NCBI GenBank assembly: GCA_964447275.1
Contig: CAYURI010000003.1
Coordinates: 1-64,000, forward strand
Length of the DNA stretch: 64,000 nucleotides
Direction of reading: 5' to 3'
Source: DAOSVX01 sp964447275
Lineage (GTDB): Bacteria > Bacillota_I > Bacilli_A > RF39 > UBA660
Shown here: piece by piece, positions 7,221 through 16,055 of the stretch
How the letters are laid out: each line of letters opens with the position of its first letter
Position numbering within the stretch: the stretch's first letter is position 1
Translations under genes and position numbers: made by a program
The notes under the pieces: model-generated
The model's database searches: none
Seen by the model: only the letters and a program-made list of their open reading frames with translations
Told to the model about the DNA's origin: nothing

Positions 7221-8540
7221 ATGAATTTTGAGCCACAAATAGTTGAAGTAGGAATTGAAGAGATAATTCCTAATCGCTTTCAACCACGTTTAACATTTGA
7301 CGAAAAAGCAATGGAGGAATTAGCAGCATCGATAAAAGAACACGGGATCATTCAACCGTTGGTTTTAAGAAGGGTTGAAAATAAATACGAAATCATTGCT
7401 GGTGAAAGAAGATATAAAGCCTCAATTATGGCTGGATTGCAGAAAGTTCCAGCAATTATTACTAACTTAGATGATAATAGTAGCGCTGAAGTAGCTCTTG
7501 TAGAGAATGTCCAAAGAAAAGGGTTAACACCAATAGAAGAAGCTAAATCATATAAAGTGCTATTAGATAGAGGATATATTACTCAAGAAGAACTGGCTAA
7601 AAAGATTGGTATTGCTCAACCAACTTTATCAAATAGACTTCGTCTTCTTAATTTAGATGAAGAAGTTCAAAAAGCGTTATTAGAAGAAAAAATATCTGAA
7701 AGACATGCTCGTAGTATTTTGCAAATTACTGACAAAGAAAAACAAAAAGCGTTATTAAAAAGAGTAATTGATGAAAGACTTACAGTAAAACAGTTAGATA
7801 TGGAAATTCAAAATATGAATAAAGAAGTAAACAAAATGGATGATACACCTTTAATTGAAATAACACCTAGCGTTGAAGAAATAAAGACGACAGCAACAGA
7901 TATAAATCCTCAAGTATTATCTCCAGGGATTGAAGAAATGCTAAAACCAGATCCAATGCTAACGCCGCTAACACCATTAAATAATAATCCGGTAGTTAGC
8001 GAAGCAATTATTCCTTCAACAATGCCAATAAATAATAACCAAACCGGTGATGAAGAATCAGGAAGTGCGCCAATGGTATCATTAGAACCAAAGCCAGAAG
8101 CGATGATTAATGTGAATATGCCAGCTGGTTCGACCCCTGAGCAAACTCCTCAACCTAGTCAAAATAAATTTTTCAACTTTTTAGAAGATGAAGAAGCTAA
8201 CTTGAATATCGCTGATAAACCAATCGAGACACCAACAGTAAATCCAGTTGTTGAACCAGCACCAAGCACAGTTGAAGTTCTTGATATTCCGATGCCATCA
8301 CCAAACCTAAGTATGCAAAATGTTGTTGACCCGGTATCAAAGATAGATACTTTAGATCCTTCTTATGTTGCTCCAGTTGTCGAAACTGAAGAAAAAGCAT
8401 ATTCTTTAACAGATGCGATAAATGCTCTAAGAGACACTGTTAAAGCAATAGAAGCTAAAGGATTATTAATTGATACGGAAGAGATTGATTTAGAAAACTT
8501 GTATCAAATAATTATTAAAATAGATAAAAAAACTGAATAG
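7221..8540 (+). CDS. noc: ParB-family nucleoid occlusion (Noc)-like protein with a long Pro/Asn-rich linker
   Basis: DNA-binding CTPase of the ParB/Noc family. Domains: ParB/Srx N-terminal domain (about 8-98) with the CTP-binding GERRYKA (61-67) and ENVQRK (95-100); KorB-like HTH (about 101-200); then a low-complexity Pro/Asn/Glu linker (about 205-385); and a C-terminal dimerisation-like segment (last 54 residues). Noc proteins are usually near 280 aa; this is 439 aa, the excess being the linker. The start is ATG 7221 with RBS AGAAGGGG 9 bases upstream. No amphipathic membrane-targeting helix like that of Bacillus Noc precedes the ParB domain. Position after rsmG and the NBS palindrome at 3176-3199 favour Noc over a second Spo0J. 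Confidence 0.8.
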   Translation: MNFEPQIVEVGIEEIIPNRFQPRLTFDEKAMEELAASIKEHGIIQPLVLRRVENKYEIIAGERRYKASIMAGLQKVPAIITNLDDNSSAEVALVENVQRKGLTPIEEAKSYKVLLDRGYITQEELAKKIGIAQPTLSNRLRLLNLDEEVQKALLEEKISERHARSILQITDKEKQKALLKRVIDERLTVKQLDMEIQNMNKEVNKMDDTPLIEITPSVEEIKTTATDINPQVLSPGIEEMLKPDPMLTPLTPLNNNPVVSEAIIPSTMPINNNQTGDEESGSAPMVSLEPKPEAMINVNMPAGSTPEQTPQPSQNKFFNFLEDEEANLNIADKPIETPTVNPVVEPAPSTVEVLDIPMPSPNLSMQNVVDPVSKIDTLDPSYVAPVVETEEKAYSLTDAINALRDTVKAIEAKGLLIDTEEIDLENLYQIIIKIDKKTE

Positions 8541-8562
8541 AAACTGCTTAGGCAGTTTTTTT
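8541..8562 (+). terminator. Intrinsic terminator after noc
   Basis: AAACTGC (8541-8547), loop TTAG, GCAGTTT (8552-8558), then continuing T. Starts right after the stop codon. Confidence 0.85.
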
Positions 8563-8580
8563 CTGCTTTAAACTTTTATA

Positions 8581-8609
8581 TTGACATTTTTCTATTTAAA
8601 GTATATAAG
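8581..8609 (+). promoter_or_regulatory. Promoter for argS
   Basis: A perfect -35 TTGACA (8581-8586), 17-bp spacer and TATAAG (8604-8609). The roughly 60-base leader shows no T-box features. Confidence 0.7.
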
Positions 8610-8674
8610 AATAATTGCAAATGTTTATTATAAATAATATAATGTATTCTGTATAAAGAAGGGATACCATAATT

Positions 8675-10285
8675 ATGAAAGAAAAAATAGAACAAACAAT
8701 TACTGACGTTATCAAGGCTTTAGGATTGGTTTGTGAAGAAAAAACTTTTGTTGATATACCTAGTGCAAAAGAAAATGGTGATTATACATCAAATGTTGCT
8801 TTAAAGCTTGCCAGTAAAAATCATATGAAACCAATGGATTTGGCCGAACTAATAAAAAATAATTTTTCATTACCAGATGTTAATAAAATTGAAGTAAAAG
8901 CTCCAGGCTTTATAAACTTCTTTGTCGATAAATCATATTTATTTGCTAACATTGATAAAGTTTTAGACGAAAAAGAAGCTTATGGATCAAATAGAGATGG
9001 TTTAAATAAAAAAATTAATATTGAGTTTGTTAGTGCTAATCCAACTGGTATAATTCACATGGGAAATGCTAGAGGCGGAGCCTATGGCGATAATTTAGCT
9101 AGAATTTATACTTTTAATGGATATCAAGTTAATAAAGAATACTATGTAAATGACTCAGGCAATCAAATTGCTAACTTAGGCAAATCATTAAAAACACGTT
9201 ATTTAGAAGTATGTGGTATCAATACTTCAATGCCAGAAGATGGTTATTTTGGCGATGATATAAAAAAGTTGGCTAACGAGTTATATGAACAAGAAGAAAA
9301 TAAATTAATCGAAACTGATTATAATTTTTTCGAAGAATATGCTACCAAGAAGTTATTAGACAAAATTATCGCCGACTTAAAAGAGTATCGTGTTTCATAT
9401 GATACATTAACAAGCGAAAAAGCAATTAAAAAAACCAATTATGTTGAAGAAGTTTTAAAAGAATATAAAGCAAAAGAATATACATATGAAAGTGAAGGAG
9501 CAACTTGGTTTAAAGGAACATCTTTTGGCGCTCCAAGAGATTTTGTGTTAATAAAATCAGATGGTAATTATACTTATGTTCTTCCTGATGTTGCTCACCA
9601 TTTAAATACATTAAGTTTTAATTATGATAAATTAATTAATGTTTTAGGTGCTGATCATCATGGGTACGTACCAGTCATAAAATCAACCCTTAAAGCTTTG
9701 GGTAAAGATACCGATAAAATCGATATCAAGTTATTACAATTAGTAAGAGTAGTAAAAGATGGTAAAGAGCTTAGAATGAGTAAAAGAGCAGGGAATTCAA
9801 TTACTCTAAAACAATTGTTAGATGAAGTAGGAGTAAATGCAGCAAGATACTTTTTTGCTTCCAGAAGCTTGGATACTCAAATGGATTTTGACTTAGATTT
9901 GGCTAAAAAAGAGAGCAGCGAAAATCCAGTCTTTTATATTTGCTATGCTTATGCTAGAATATGTAGTGTCTTGAAAGATAATGCGCTACCAACAGAAAAG
10001 TTAAACTATGAAAGCATTAAAAACGATGAGGTTAATCGCTTATTAGAAAAGATTTATCTTTTCCCAGAAATAGTAAAAGATGCAGCTAATAAAGAAATTC
10101 CTCATTTAATTGCTAATTATGCATATGAACTTGCTAACTTATTTCATGTATATTATTCAAAACATCGTATCTTAACTGAAAATGAAACCGAAACAAAAGA
10201 GAGTTTAAATTTAATTCAAGCGACTAAGATTGTTTTAAATAATGCTCTAAACTTAATTGGTGTTATACCACCAGAAAAAATGTAG
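8675..10285 (+). CDS. argS: Arginyl-tRNA synthetase
   Basis: Class I synthetase that charges tRNA-Arg. The N-terminal Add-1 domain recognising the tRNA D-loop is present (1-90), the HIGH-like motif reads HMGN (128-131, in ANPTGIIHMGNARGG), the KMSKS-like motif reads RMSKR, and the C-terminal DALR anticodon-binding domain ends with the typical VIPPEKM. Length 536 aa is normal. The ATG follows AGAAGGGA. rpoE follows after 9 bases with its own strong RBS, so they may be cotranscribed. Confidence 0.97.
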   Translation: MKEKIEQTITDVIKALGLVCEEKTFVDIPSAKENGDYTSNVALKLASKNHMKPMDLAELIKNNFSLPDVNKIEVKAPGFINFFVDKSYLFANIDKVLDEKEAYGSNRDGLNKKINIEFVSANPTGIIHMGNARGGAYGDNLARIYTFNGYQVNKEYYVNDSGNQIANLGKSLKTRYLEVCGINTSMPEDGYFGDDIKKLANELYEQEENKLIETDYNFFEEYATKKLLDKIIADLKEYRVSYDTLTSEKAIKKTNYVEEVLKEYKAKEYTYESEGATWFKGTSFGAPRDFVLIKSDGNYTYVLPDVAHHLNTLSFNYDKLINVLGADHHGYVPVIKSTLKALGKDTDKIDIKLLQLVRVVKDGKELRMSKRAGNSITLKQLLDEVGVNAARYFFASRSLDTQMDFDLDLAKKESSENPVFYICYAYARICSVLKDNALPTEKLNYESIKNDEVNRLLEKIYLFPEIVKDAANKEIPHLIANYAYELANLFHVYYSKHRILTENETETKESLNLIQATKIVLNNALNLIGVIPPEKM

Positions 10286-10294
10286 GAGGTAACA

Positions 10295-10714
10295 ATGAAA
10301 CTAAAAGAATTAAGTAAAGAAGAATTGGAAAGATTGCCTTATGATGATATTGCTTTTTCAATATTAACTTCATATGGTAAAAAAATGAAAATTCAAACCT
10401 TGTTTGGCAAAATATGTGAATTATTAGGGTTATCAGAAAAAGATTTTGAAGAAAAAATCGCTGATTTTTTTGAATTACTTTCTACTGATAAAAGATTTAT
10501 TATGCTTCCTAATGGATATTGGGATTTAAGAAGTAATCATAGCAGAAAGATAGAAATTGATGATGATGACGAAGAATTAATCCCTGAGGCCGAAGAAAGC
10601 GATTCCGATGAAGATATTTTTTTAGAGGGTGAAGAAGATGACGACGATGTGGAAGACGAATTTAAAGACTTAGTTGTAATTGATCCTGATGAAGAAGATA
10701 TAGGTCTTTTATAG
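10295..10714 (+). CDS. rpoE: RNA polymerase delta subunit
   Basis: Small accessory subunit of Bacillota RNA polymerase that speeds recycling and affects promoter selectivity. The globular HARE-HTH domain spans about 1-88 (with FSILTSYGKKMKIQTLFGKI) and the rest is a very acidic disordered tail (runs of D and E to residue 139), which mimics nucleic acid. AGGAGG precedes the ATG by 6 bases. Its presence argues for membership in Bacillota. Confidence 0.92.
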   Translation: MKLKELSKEELERLPYDDIAFSILTSYGKKMKIQTLFGKICELLGLSEKDFEEKIADFFELLSTDKRFIMLPNGYWDLRSNHSRKIEIDDDDEELIPEAEESDSDEDIFLEGEEDDDDVEDEFKDLVVIDPDEEDIGLL

Positions 10715-10755
10715 CTTCTTAAGATTATTTTATTTAATAGAAAGAAGGTATAAAG

Positions 10756-11820
10756 ATGTTTAATAGATTAGATGATATTGTTTCAAGATATCAAGAAATT
10801 TCTGAAAAGCTAACAACTGATGAAGTAATTAGTAATTTTGAATTGATGAAACAATTACTAAAAGAACAAAAAAGTTATGAAAAAATCGTTCAAAAATATG
10901 AAGAATATAAAAAAGTTATAGCTCAAATTGAAGAAACTAAAGGAATGGTTAATGATCCCGAGCTAAGAGATATAGCTAACGAAGAATTAGATTTATTAAA
11001 AGAACAAGAAATCTCTTTAAAAAAGGAATTGGAAATTTTGCTTGTTCCTAAAGACGAAAATGATGAAAAAAACATTATTATGGAAATCCGTGGTGCCGCC
11101 GGTGGCGATGAAGCTAATATTTTTGCTGGTGATTTATTTAGAATGTATGCTAAATATTTTGAAAGAAACGGGTGGAAAGTAGAAATTCTTAATGAAGTTG
11201 TTGGGTCAGCTGGTGGTTATTCCCAAATAGAATTTATGGTAAAGGGCGAAAATGTTTATGCTAAATTAAAATTTGAAAGTGGCGCTCACCGTGTTCAAAG
11301 AGTTCCTGAAACAGAAGCGCAAGGAAGAGTACACACATCAACCGCAACAGTTTTAGTTATGCCGGAAGCTGACGATGTTAACGTTGAAGTAAAAGAAGCG
11401 GACTTAAAAATTGATGTTTACCACAGTAGTGGAGCAGGTGGGCAAAGTGTTAATACTGCTGACTCAGCAGTTAGAATAACCCATATCCCCAGTGGCATAG
11501 TAGTTACTTGTCAAACGGAAAGAAGCCAATTAAAAAACAAAGAAAGAGCTTTATCAGTTTTAAAAACAAGATTATATGACTATGAGCTTCAAAAGCAAGA
11601 AAGTAAAATAGAGAGCGAAAGAAGAAATAAGATTGGCACGGGAGATCGTTCTGAAAAAATTAGAACATATAATTATCCTCAAAATAGAGTTACTGATCAT
11701 CGTATAAATTTTTCAACAATGGCTTTGGATAATGTTATGGAAGGTTATCTTGATGAAATTATTGAAGCTTTAATTGCTGCCAATCAAAAACTAAATCTAG
11801 AAAAAAGTGAAAATGAATAA
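10756..11820 (+). CDS. prfA: Peptide chain release factor 1
   Basis: Recognises UAA and UAG and triggers peptide release. The GGQ motif in SSGAGGQSVNTADSAVR (near residue 230) sits in the peptidyl-transferase centre. Length 354 aa is normal. It overlaps prmC, which methylates the Gln of GGQ. The start is ATG 10756 after AAAGAAGG. Confidence 0.97.
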   Translation: MFNRLDDIVSRYQEISEKLTTDEVISNFELMKQLLKEQKSYEKIVQKYEEYKKVIAQIEETKGMVNDPELRDIANEELDLLKEQEISLKKELEILLVPKDENDEKNIIMEIRGAAGGDEANIFAGDLFRMYAKYFERNGWKVEILNEVVGSAGGYSQIEFMVKGENVYAKLKFESGAHRVQRVPETEAQGRVHTSTATVLVMPEADDVNVEVKEADLKIDVYHSSGAGGQSVNTADSAVRITHIPSGIVVTCQTERSQLKNKERALSVLKTRLYDYELQKQESKIESERRNKIGTGDRSEKIRTYNYPQNRVTDHRINFSTMALDNVMEGYLDEIIEALIAANQKLNLEKSENE

Positions 11821-12535
11821 GATTACCAAAATAGATTATGATTTACTCTTAAAGCTAAAGGGTAAGAATTTTAAACGAACTTTAAATAAAGTTAACAAAG
11901 GATATCCAATTCAATATGCAATTGGTCATGTTAACTTTTTTGGTTATGAAATAAAAGTTAACAAAAATGTTTTAATTCCTCGTTTTGAAACTGAGCAACT
12001 AGTAGAAGAAACTTTAAAATTAATTAATAGTAATGAAACAATTAAAATTTTAGATTTAGGAACTGGTAGTGGTTGCATTGCTATTAGTTTAAAAAAGCGT
12101 CTTCCCAATTCAGAAGTAACTGCTATCGATAAATCTTTTAAAGCATTACAAGTGGCTAAAAAAAATGCGATGATTAATGATGTTGATATTAACTTTAGAA
12201 GAATGAATATGGAAAAAATTATTCCTGGTAAATATGATCTTATTATAAGTAATCCACCTTACATTTCTAAGGATGAAGAGGTTATGCCTTTGGTAAAGAA
12301 ATATGAACCAAAGATGGCTTTATTTGCCAAAAAAGACGGGCTATATTTTTATGAGGTTATCCTCAATAATTATAAAGATCATTTAACAACTAATGGTATT
12401 ATTGCTTTAGAAATTGGTCATTTACAAAAAGAAGCAATTTTCAATATAATAAAAAAAGCAATGCCTAAAGCTCGTTTTGTCTGTCAAAAAGACTATAGTG
12501 GTAAGGATCGTTTTATATTTATTTTTAATAGCTAA
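11813..12535 (+). CDS. prmC: Release factor glutamine N5-methyltransferase PrmC (HemK)
   Basis: Methylates the GGQ glutamine of RF1 and RF2, both encoded in this window. The SAM-binding motif is LDLGTGSGCIAISL and the catalytic NPPY motif is in ISNPPYISKDE. The N-terminal helical domain is shorter than usual, giving about 240 aa rather than the common 280. The start is ATG 11813 (8-base overlap with prfA); a GTG at 11807 in frame is the alternative. Neither has a strong RBS, which fits translational coupling. Confidence 0.93.
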   Translation: MNKITKIDYDLLLKLKGKNFKRTLNKVNKGYPIQYAIGHVNFFGYEIKVNKNVLIPRFETEQLVEETLKLINSNETIKILDLGTGSGCIAISLKKRLPNSEVTAIDKSFKALQVAKKNAMINDVDINFRRMNMEKIIPGKYDLIISNPPYISKDEEVMPLVKKYEPKMALFAKKDGLYFYEVILNNYKDHLTTNGIIALEIGHLQKEAIFNIIKKAMPKARFVCQKDYSGKDRFIFIFNS

Positions 12536-12571
12536 AACTTGTTTGATTATGTAAATAGATTACTAGTTTAA

Positions 12572-12600
12572 TTGACAATTAAGGCTTTTACATATTATAG
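12572..12600 (+). promoter_or_regulatory. Promoter for fba-murA
   Basis: A perfect -35 TTGACA (12572-12577), 17-bp spacer, TTATAG (12595-12600). Transcription would begin at about 12606, on top of an upstream in-frame ATG, which supports the ATG at 12618 as the real start. Confidence 0.6.
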
Positions 12601-12617
12601 TTTATATGGTGAAGTAT

Positions 12618-13445
12618 ATGAAGAAAGCTTACAAAGTATTATTAAAAGCGTATCAACGAAAATATGCTGTTCCGCAATTTAATATTAATAATTTGGAATG
12701 GACTAAATATATATTAGAAGCTTGCGAAGAATTAAAAAGTCCAGTTATTCTAGGTGTAAGCCCTAAGTCAGCTATTTATATGGGTGGATATTATACAGTT
12801 AGAAATTTAGTTGATGGATTGATAAAAGATTTGCAAATTTCCATTCCGGTAATATTGCATTTAGACCATGCTAAAAGTTATGAAGAAGCTGAAAAAGCTA
12901 TTCTTGCTAGATTTGATTCTGTAATGATTGATGTGGCCAAAGAAGAGATTAATCAAAATATTCTAATAACTAACAAGACTTTTAAAAAGGCCAAAGGAAT
13001 TATGGTTGAAGCTGAGATTGGTAAAATTGAAAATAATATGGATACTGATAAAACAGACTTAGAATCAGTTCTTTATTTTAATAAAAAAGCTAAATTTGAT
13101 TTATTGGCCCCGGCGATAGGTAATTATCATGGAATAAAAAACATTCCACCAGATATTGATTTAAACTTATTGAAAACCATTTTTGGCAATATCAAAAAAC
13201 CTTTAGTATTACATGGCGGAACAAACTTATCGGCAGAAGTATTAAAAAGCTCAATTAACCTTGGAGTTGCCAAAATAAATTTTAATACTGAGTTGCAAGA
13301 TGCTTGGGCAAAAGCCTTAAAAACTTATTTATCTTTAAACCCTAACGAAATAGATCCAAGAAAAATAATTGGTGCCGGTGAAATAGCACTAAAAGAAGTA
13401 GTTAAAAACAAAATAACCATTTTAAATTCAGCAAGTAAGGAGTAA
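12618..13445 (+). CDS. fba: Class II fructose-bisphosphate aldolase-like protein
   Basis: Zinc-dependent aldolase splitting fructose-1,6-bisphosphate in glycolysis. Family marks: YAVPQFNINNLEW near the start, the HLDH metal/catalytic segment, VEAEIGKIE, GNYHGIK (zinc His), VLHGGTN and INFNTEL. It is a divergent member: the usual SVMIDGS is SVMIDVAKEE here, so a related activity such as tagatose-bisphosphate aldolase is possible. The start ATG 12618 has GGTGAAG at 12608-12614; an ATG at 12606 is part of that RBS. murA follows after 5 bases. Confidence 0.82.
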   Translation: MKKAYKVLLKAYQRKYAVPQFNINNLEWTKYILEACEELKSPVILGVSPKSAIYMGGYYTVRNLVDGLIKDLQISIPVILHLDHAKSYEEAEKAILARFDSVMIDVAKEEINQNILITNKTFKKAKGIMVEAEIGKIENNMDTDKTDLESVLYFNKKAKFDLLAPAIGNYHGIKNIPPDIDLNLLKTIFGNIKKPLVLHGGTNLSAEVLKSSINLGVAKINFNTELQDAWAKALKTYLSLNPNEIDPRKIIGAGEIALKEVVKNKITILNSASKE

Positions 13446-13450
13446 CTGCG

Positions 13451-14704
13451 ATGCAAAAAATAATTATTAGTGGTCAGCATGAGCTAACCGGGGAAATAAA
13501 AATAAGTGGTGCCAAAAATAGTGCGGTAGCTTTAATACCAGCCGCAATATTAAGTGATGATGAAGCAAGTATTTTTAATGTTCCTAAAATTTCTGATATA
13601 GGAGCCTTAACGGAAATCTTAGAAAAACTAAATTGTACTTGTGAGCTGGATAAAGACTCAATAAAGATAAACACTAAAAACATGAAAAATGCTTTAATAG
13701 AGGAAGAATTGTCTTCTAAACTAAGAGCCTCTTATTATTTTATGGGAGCTTTGTTAGGTAAATTTAAAAAAGTAGAAATGTTTTTCCCTGGTGGATGTAG
13801 AATTGGCTCAAGACCAATTGATTTGCATTTAAAAGGGTTTGAAAAAATGGGAGCTAAGGTTATGACTTCCGGGACAGATAAATATGTAATTGAAGCAGAA
13901 AAATTAAAAGGGGCCAGAATATATTTGGACTTCGCTAGTGTTGGAGCAACTATAAATTTAATGCTAGCGGCAACCAGAGCTGAGGGTGAAACAGTTATTT
14001 CCAATGCTGCTAAAGAACCAGAAATAGTTAATGTTGCAACATTTTTAAACAATATGGGAGCACAAATATTTGGGGCTGGAACTAGTGAAATAAAGGTAAT
14101 TGGCGTTGACAAATTATCTGGTGGAATGATAGATGTTATCCCCGATCGTATTGAAGCTGGGACATATGTAATAATTGGTGCTCTTTTAGGCAAAAAACTT
14201 AAAATAACTGATATTATTCCTCTTCATATCGAATCTTTAACCTCAAAGTTAAAAGAAATGGGTGTAGACTTTGAAATAGATGAAAACAGTATTACTCTAA
14301 ATAAGTGTGAAGAGTTAAAGCCAATAAATATAAAGTCTTTAATATATCCAGGGTTTCCAACAGATTTAGGGCAGCCAATGACAACATTATTAACCCAATG
14401 CTATGGCGTATCTTTTTTTGAGGAAACCATTTATGAAAATCGTGTTGGTCATATTGAAGAACTGAATAAGATGGGAGCTAATATTAAAAATATTCAACCC
14501 AATGCCATTATTTATGGTAAAACGCCCTTAAAAGGTTGCGAAGTGAAATCAACAGATTTAAGAGCCGGAGCTGCTTTAGTAATTGCTGGACTTATTGCTT
14601 CTGGCAAAACAACAATAGATGATGCCGAACATATTTTAAGAGGTTATGAAAATATCGCCAAGAAATTAAAGGCTGTGGGAGCTAAAATAGAATTAAAAAA
14701 TTAG
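13451..14704 (+). CDS. murA: UDP-N-acetylglucosamine 1-carboxyvinyltransferase
   Basis: First committed step of peptidoglycan synthesis: transfer of enolpyruvate from PEP to UDP-GlcNAc. Motifs: GAKNSAVALIPAAIL near the N-terminus and the loop PGGCRIGSRPIDLHL, whose Cys is the catalytic residue and the fosfomycin target. Length 417 aa is normal. Together with VanY, FtsEX and the M23 proteins it shows that this organism has a cell wall, unlike Mollicutes proper. It follows fba closely and appears cotranscribed. Confidence 0.96.
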   Translation: MQKIIISGQHELTGEIKISGAKNSAVALIPAAILSDDEASIFNVPKISDIGALTEILEKLNCTCELDKDSIKINTKNMKNALIEEELSSKLRASYYFMGALLGKFKKVEMFFPGGCRIGSRPIDLHLKGFEKMGAKVMTSGTDKYVIEAEKLKGARIYLDFASVGATINLMLAATRAEGETVISNAAKEPEIVNVATFLNNMGAQIFGAGTSEIKVIGVDKLSGGMIDVIPDRIEAGTYVIIGALLGKKLKITDIIPLHIESLTSKLKEMGVDFEIDENSITLNKCEELKPINIKSLIYPGFPTDLGQPMTTLLTQCYGVSFFEETIYENRVGHIEELNKMGANIKNIQPNAIIYGKTPLKGCEVKSTDLRAGAALVIAGLIASGKTTIDDAEHILRGYENIAKKLKAVGAKIELKN

Positions 14705-14732
14705 TTGCCAAAAATAAAACTTATGCTATAAT
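14705..14732 (+). promoter_or_regulatory. Promoter for rpmE
   Basis: TTGCCA (14705-14710), 16-bp spacer, extended -10 TGCTATAAT (14724-14732). Confidence 0.7.
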
Positions 14733-14752
14733 ACACTAGGAAACAAATTACT

Positions 14753-14771
14753 ATAACTAAATCTTAGTTAT
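14753..14771 (+). promoter_or_regulatory. Hairpin in the rpmE 5' leader
   Basis: ATAACTAA (14753-14760), loop ATC, TTAGTTAT (14764-14771): a perfect 8-bp stem ending just before the RBS GGCGGAAGGAG. L31 genes of several Bacteria have autoregulatory leaders, so this may be a simple operator stem; that role is inference. Confidence 0.4.
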
Positions 14772-14789
14772 GGCGGAAGGAGAAAAATT

Positions 14790-14993
14790 ATGAAAAAGGG
14801 AATCCATCCAGAAATGAAAGAGACCACTTTTAAATGTGCTTGTGGAGCAACATTTAAGGCATTATCAACAAAAGAAAATGTGACTGTTGATGTTTGCAGC
14901 GAATGCCATCCTTTCTACACTGGAACACAAGGGAAACACAAGAAAACTGGATCAGTAGAAAAGTTTAATAAAAAATTTGGCTTAAATAAATAA
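14790..14993 (+). CDS. rpmE: 50S ribosomal protein L31
   Basis: Ribosomal protein of 67 aa that bridges the subunits. It begins MKKGIHPEMKE, as in the family, and keeps zinc-type cysteines (CACGATF and CSECHPFYTG), so it is the C+ form. GGAAGGAG is an excellent RBS. It stands alone between its own promoter and terminator. Confidence 0.96.
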   Translation: MKKGIHPEMKETTFKCACGATFKALSTKENVTVDVCSECHPFYTGTQGKHKKTGSVEKFNKKFGLNK

Positions 14994-15017
14994 ACTACTT
15001 TATAGTAGTTTTTTTAT
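14992..15017 (+). terminator. Intrinsic terminator after rpmE
   Basis: AAACTAC (14992-14998), loop TTTATA, GTAGTTT (15005-15011), then T to 15015. The next promoter (-10 at 15020) begins directly in its tail. Confidence 0.85.
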
Positions 15018-15025
15018 GCTATAAT
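15017..15025 (+). promoter_or_regulatory. Extended -10 promoter for the ATP-grasp gene
   Basis: TGCTATAAT abutting the T-run of the rpmE terminator. The start ATG 15041 follows 15 bases later with GGTGAT between, so the leader is very short. Confidence 0.6.
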
Positions 15026-15040
15026 TTTATTGGTGATAAT

Positions 15041-16030
15041 ATGAAATATATTTTGCAAAGAATTATTAAGATGGATTATAAAAATTTCTTTATAACAATT
15101 AAAAAAATTAGTAAAAAAACAAAAAAACCGGTTATTTTAATTTTTTTAGATATTGTCTACACGGGAATAAAATTTAAAGCTGGATACATGGATTATTATT
15201 TATTAAAGATGTATGAAATGAACAATAAAGAAAAATCTACTTATTTAGTAAGAGGCAAAAATAATGAATTAATTGAAAAACTGAACAAAAAAAGTGATAT
15301 CCATCTTCTAAATAATAAAATTGAAACCAATAAATTATTATCTAAATATTTAAAAAGAAATTGGTCTTATTTAGATAATAAAAATATTAATAAATTTATT
15401 CGTAATAACCCTAGGTTTATTGCTAAACCAAGTAATGGTCAATGCGGCAAAGGAATTGAAATAATTGATACCGCAAAATTTAAAAATAGTGAAGCCATTT
15501 TAGCTTACCTAAAAGAAAATAAGCTTGATTTATTAGAAGAAATTATTAAACAACACAAGTTGTTAAATAAGATAAATTCTAGCTCAGTAAATACTATAAG
15601 AATAGTTTCTATATATAATAAAAAAGTTTTCTATGTTGGGGCTTGCTTTAGAATTGGTAACAAAAAATTTGTTGATAATTTTGAAAGTGGTGGAATGACA
15701 GCCAAAGTTGATGTTGAAAGCGGCATAGTTTTAAGCCCGGCTATTGATAAAGCTGGCAACGTTTATTATAGTCACCCGGTTACTAAAACTAAAATTGAAG
15801 GATTTAAAATACCTTATTATAAAGAAGCTCTAGATTTAATTGCTGATATGGCTAAATTAGTTCCAACCATCAGATATGTTGGATGGGATATTGCCATAAC
15901 TGAGAGCGGGCCAGTATTAGTAGAGGCTAATCCTTTGCCGGGTTCGCAAATAACCCAGATGCCTTATCCTGGTGGTAAAAAAGAAGGTTGTCTACCTAAA
16001 ATAAATGCGGCGCTAAATTATAAAATATGA
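15041..16030 (+). CDS. Sugar-transfer-associated ATP-grasp protein
   Basis: ATP-grasp fold, 329 aa. Residues about 115-140 hold the ATP loop (FIAKPSNGQCGKGIEI), followed by SSSVNTIRIVSI, the glycine-rich FESGGMTAKVDVESG, and the C-terminal metal site VGWDIAITESGPVLVEANPLPG. These match the ATP-grasp group often found beside sugar transferases and capsule genes (ATPgrasp_ST). It joins a carboxylate to an amine or similar, but the substrate cannot be read from the sequence. Here the neighbours are rpmE and an RpiB-like gene, not a capsule cluster. Start ATG 15041 with RBS GGTGAT. Confidence 0.75.
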   Translation: MKYILQRIIKMDYKNFFITIKKISKKTKKPVILIFLDIVYTGIKFKAGYMDYYLLKMYEMNNKEKSTYLVRGKNNELIEKLNKKSDIHLLNNKIETNKLLSKYLKRNWSYLDNKNINKFIRNNPRFIAKPSNGQCGKGIEIIDTAKFKNSEAILAYLKENKLDLLEEIIKQHKLLNKINSSSVNTIRIVSIYNKKVFYVGACFRIGNKKFVDNFESGGMTAKVDVESGIVLSPAIDKAGNVYYSHPVTKTKIEGFKIPYYKEALDLIADMAKLVPTIRYVGWDIAITESGPVLVEANPLPGSQITQMPYPGGKKEGCLPKINAALNYKI

Positions 16031-16055
16031 TAAAATATAAGTAGGATGTGATTAT

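Noticed and set aside
8610..8674. T-box riboswitch before argS
   Set aside because: The leader is about 60 bases and has neither the T-box sequence nor an antiterminator/terminator pair.
13735..14193. 152-codon minus-strand frame inside murA
   Set aside because: Shadow frame antisense to a well-conserved gene, with biased low-complexity composition and no RBS; the same holds for other antisense frames in mnmE, ftsH, secA, ftsX and the ribosomal genes.
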